From Arenicola marina (Eukaryota; Annelida; Polychaeta; Arenicolidae), in the NCBI GenBank assembly GCA_964019135.1, contig OZ025263.1:32900133-32964132 (forward strand): a stretch of DNA of 64,000 bases. Reading direction: 5' to 3'. Each line of letters begins with the position of its first letter. The first letter of the stretch is position 1. Positions 62,640-64,000 of the stretch are shown piece after piece. Below the pieces are notes generated by a model. That model saw nothing but the letters and a program-made list of their open reading frames with translations. It was not told where the DNA came from and made no database searches. The position numbers were made by a program, and so were the translations under genes.

Positions 62640-64000
62640 CCACCCTACTGCCCCTCCCTGCTTGGACCTGGGTCCCGCCTTGTGTCCCTCCCCGTTTGGT
62701 CATGGATCTTGCCTTGTACCCCTCCCCAGTTGGGCACCCCCCCCCCCACCCACCCCCACTGCCCCTCACCAGTTGGGCATTGACTCCCCCCCCCCTCCCC
62801 CATTGCCTCTGCCTTTTGGGTGTGAATCTCCCCTTGTGGCTACTTTGGGTATGAATGCCCCTTGTATCCGTCCCTCATTGGTCACGGATCGCACCACTGC
62901 CTCTTTCCTTCTTGGGCGTGAATCCCCTCCCCCCATCCTGTGTTCCACATTTGCATATGAATCCCGCCCTGTGCGTCTCCCCCCTTGGGCATGGATCCCC
63001 CCGTGTGTCTCTCATCCCTTTTTCATGGATGCTACTTGTGCCAATCCCCCCTTGAGCATGCCCCCCCCCCCGCCCCCCACTGCCCCTCCTTTCTTGGGCG
63101 TGAATCCCCCCTGTGTGTCTATCATCCCCTGGTCATGGATCGTTGCTTGTGCCTCTCCCCTCTTGGGCATGGATCCCCCACTGCCCATTCCTTCTTGGGC
63201 GTGAATCCCTCTATGTGTCTCTCATCCCCTGGTCCTGGATCCTTACTTGTGCCCCTTCCCCCTTGGGCATGGATCCCCACTGTGACGTTCTATCCTTGGG
63301 CAGGAATCTCCCTTGCACCCTACCCTCTGACGGTATAGATTCCTATTGAATCCCTCTCCCAATGGTTGTGAATCCCCCTTAATGCCCTTCCCTCTTTGGT
63401 CATGGATCTTGCATTGTGCCCCTCTCCCTTTGGGCATGGTTTCCCCTATTGCCTATCTCCCTACGGGAGTGGATCCCCCTAATGCGCCCCCCCCCCTTAT
63501 GGAAGTTGACCCTCCTTGATTACCCTCCCCATTTTGGCATGGTTTCTCCCAAGTTTTCTTCCCTTCTTGGGCATCCCTCCTCGCTTGTGCTAGTCCCCCT
63601 TTGGGCTTGGATCCCTTCGTGTGCCCCTCTCCTTTTGAGCCAGAATGCCCCCTTGTACCCCCCTCCCCTTTGGGCGTGGCATGGAGCGTCCTTGGTGTCA
63701 ATCTACGCTTTGGCGTAGATCCCCTCTTGTCTCTCCCCTGTTGAGCACAGATCCCCCTACCTTTGCTACCTCATTGTGATTCTCCCCCTTTTGGCATGAA
63801 TTCTCTTGTGGCACGAACCCCATTTCCATTTTGATCCTTTCCCCTTTGGCTTGAACGCTTCCTTGTGACCTCCTCCCCTTTTGGCATGGATCCTCTCTTG
63901 TGCCCCTCTCTTTTGGCATAAGCCCTTCCTTGTAGCCCTCTCCCATTGGGCATGGATCTTCTCTTGTGACCCTCTTTCCTTTGGCATGGACCCTACCTTG
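62640..64000. repeat. Degenerate pyrimidine-rich minisatellite, ~32-36 bp period
   Basis: Recurrent core cccctttgggcatggatccc with ttgtgcccctctcc spacers; measured spacings are 32-35 bp. It begins near 62640 and runs off the right edge. Poly-C runs of 10-11 occur at 62737-62747, 62786-62795, 63061-63071 and 63487-63496. The strong C/T bias on + makes several frames open on both strands, but none starts or splices convincingly, and the apparent proteins are simple translations of the core. I see no gene in these 1.36 kb. Confidence 0.88.

Noticed and set aside
62620..63718. Pro-rich + frames and Gly/Arg-rich minus frames in the right-hand minisatellite
   Set aside because: Simple translations of the repeat core in several frames at once; no splice sites, frame conservation or domain.

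Overview
The window is eukaryotic and almost certainly from an animal. Its coding information lies in short exons with consensus GT..AG splice signals and about 190-nt introns, and everything encoded is Ser/Thr/Pro-rich, mucin-like extracellular protein. There is no bacterial gene organisation, rRNA, tRNA, CRISPR array or recognisable transposon. An invertebrate is my guess; the species cannot be read from this sequence.

Positions 1-59341 are one head-to-tail tandem array on the + strand, running off the left edge. The repeat unit is about 1,247 bp (range 1,226-1,251; two units of about 1,600). A complete unit reads A - B - C - D. A and B are paralogous 159-nt mucin exons, both phase 1 at each end, each giving 53 residues of about 71% Ser+Thr. 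C and D are acceptor-only exons that enter in the same phase and run into a stop. C adds a short basic tail. D adds a 38-residue tail that looks like a GPI-anchor (or tail-anchor) signal: a polar GHSSSTRT stretch, then a hydrophobic end. I count 47 standard A exons, 47 complete B exons plus one partial, two extra A-type exons, and 47 C and 47 D regions. All 96 complete mucin exons are 159 nt and open.

My reading is one very large mucin-like gene with its 5' end outside the window. If splicing skips every C and D, the A/B exons join into more than 5,000 residues and continue into a 2,769-nt Thr-rich exon (59638-62406, 923 codons). If splicing enters a C or D, the protein ends there. Every repeat therefore carries its own possible 'exit', so the choice of exit would set both the length of the glycosylated stalk and whether it is membrane-attached. 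The splicing compatibility is read from the sequence; actual use of the exits is inference.

The array is young and still recombining. Neighbouring blocks of 3 or 4 units are duplicated almost exactly (offsets 4,993, 3,741 and about 4,990 bp), and hybrid exons show crossover points inside the 159-nt exon.

From 59342 the sequence is unique intron, then the giant Thr exon, then a short stretch with a possible 38-codon alternative last exon and an AATAAA. From about 62640 to the right edge it is a degenerate pyrimidine-rich minisatellite of about 32-36 bp period with poly-C runs and no credible gene.
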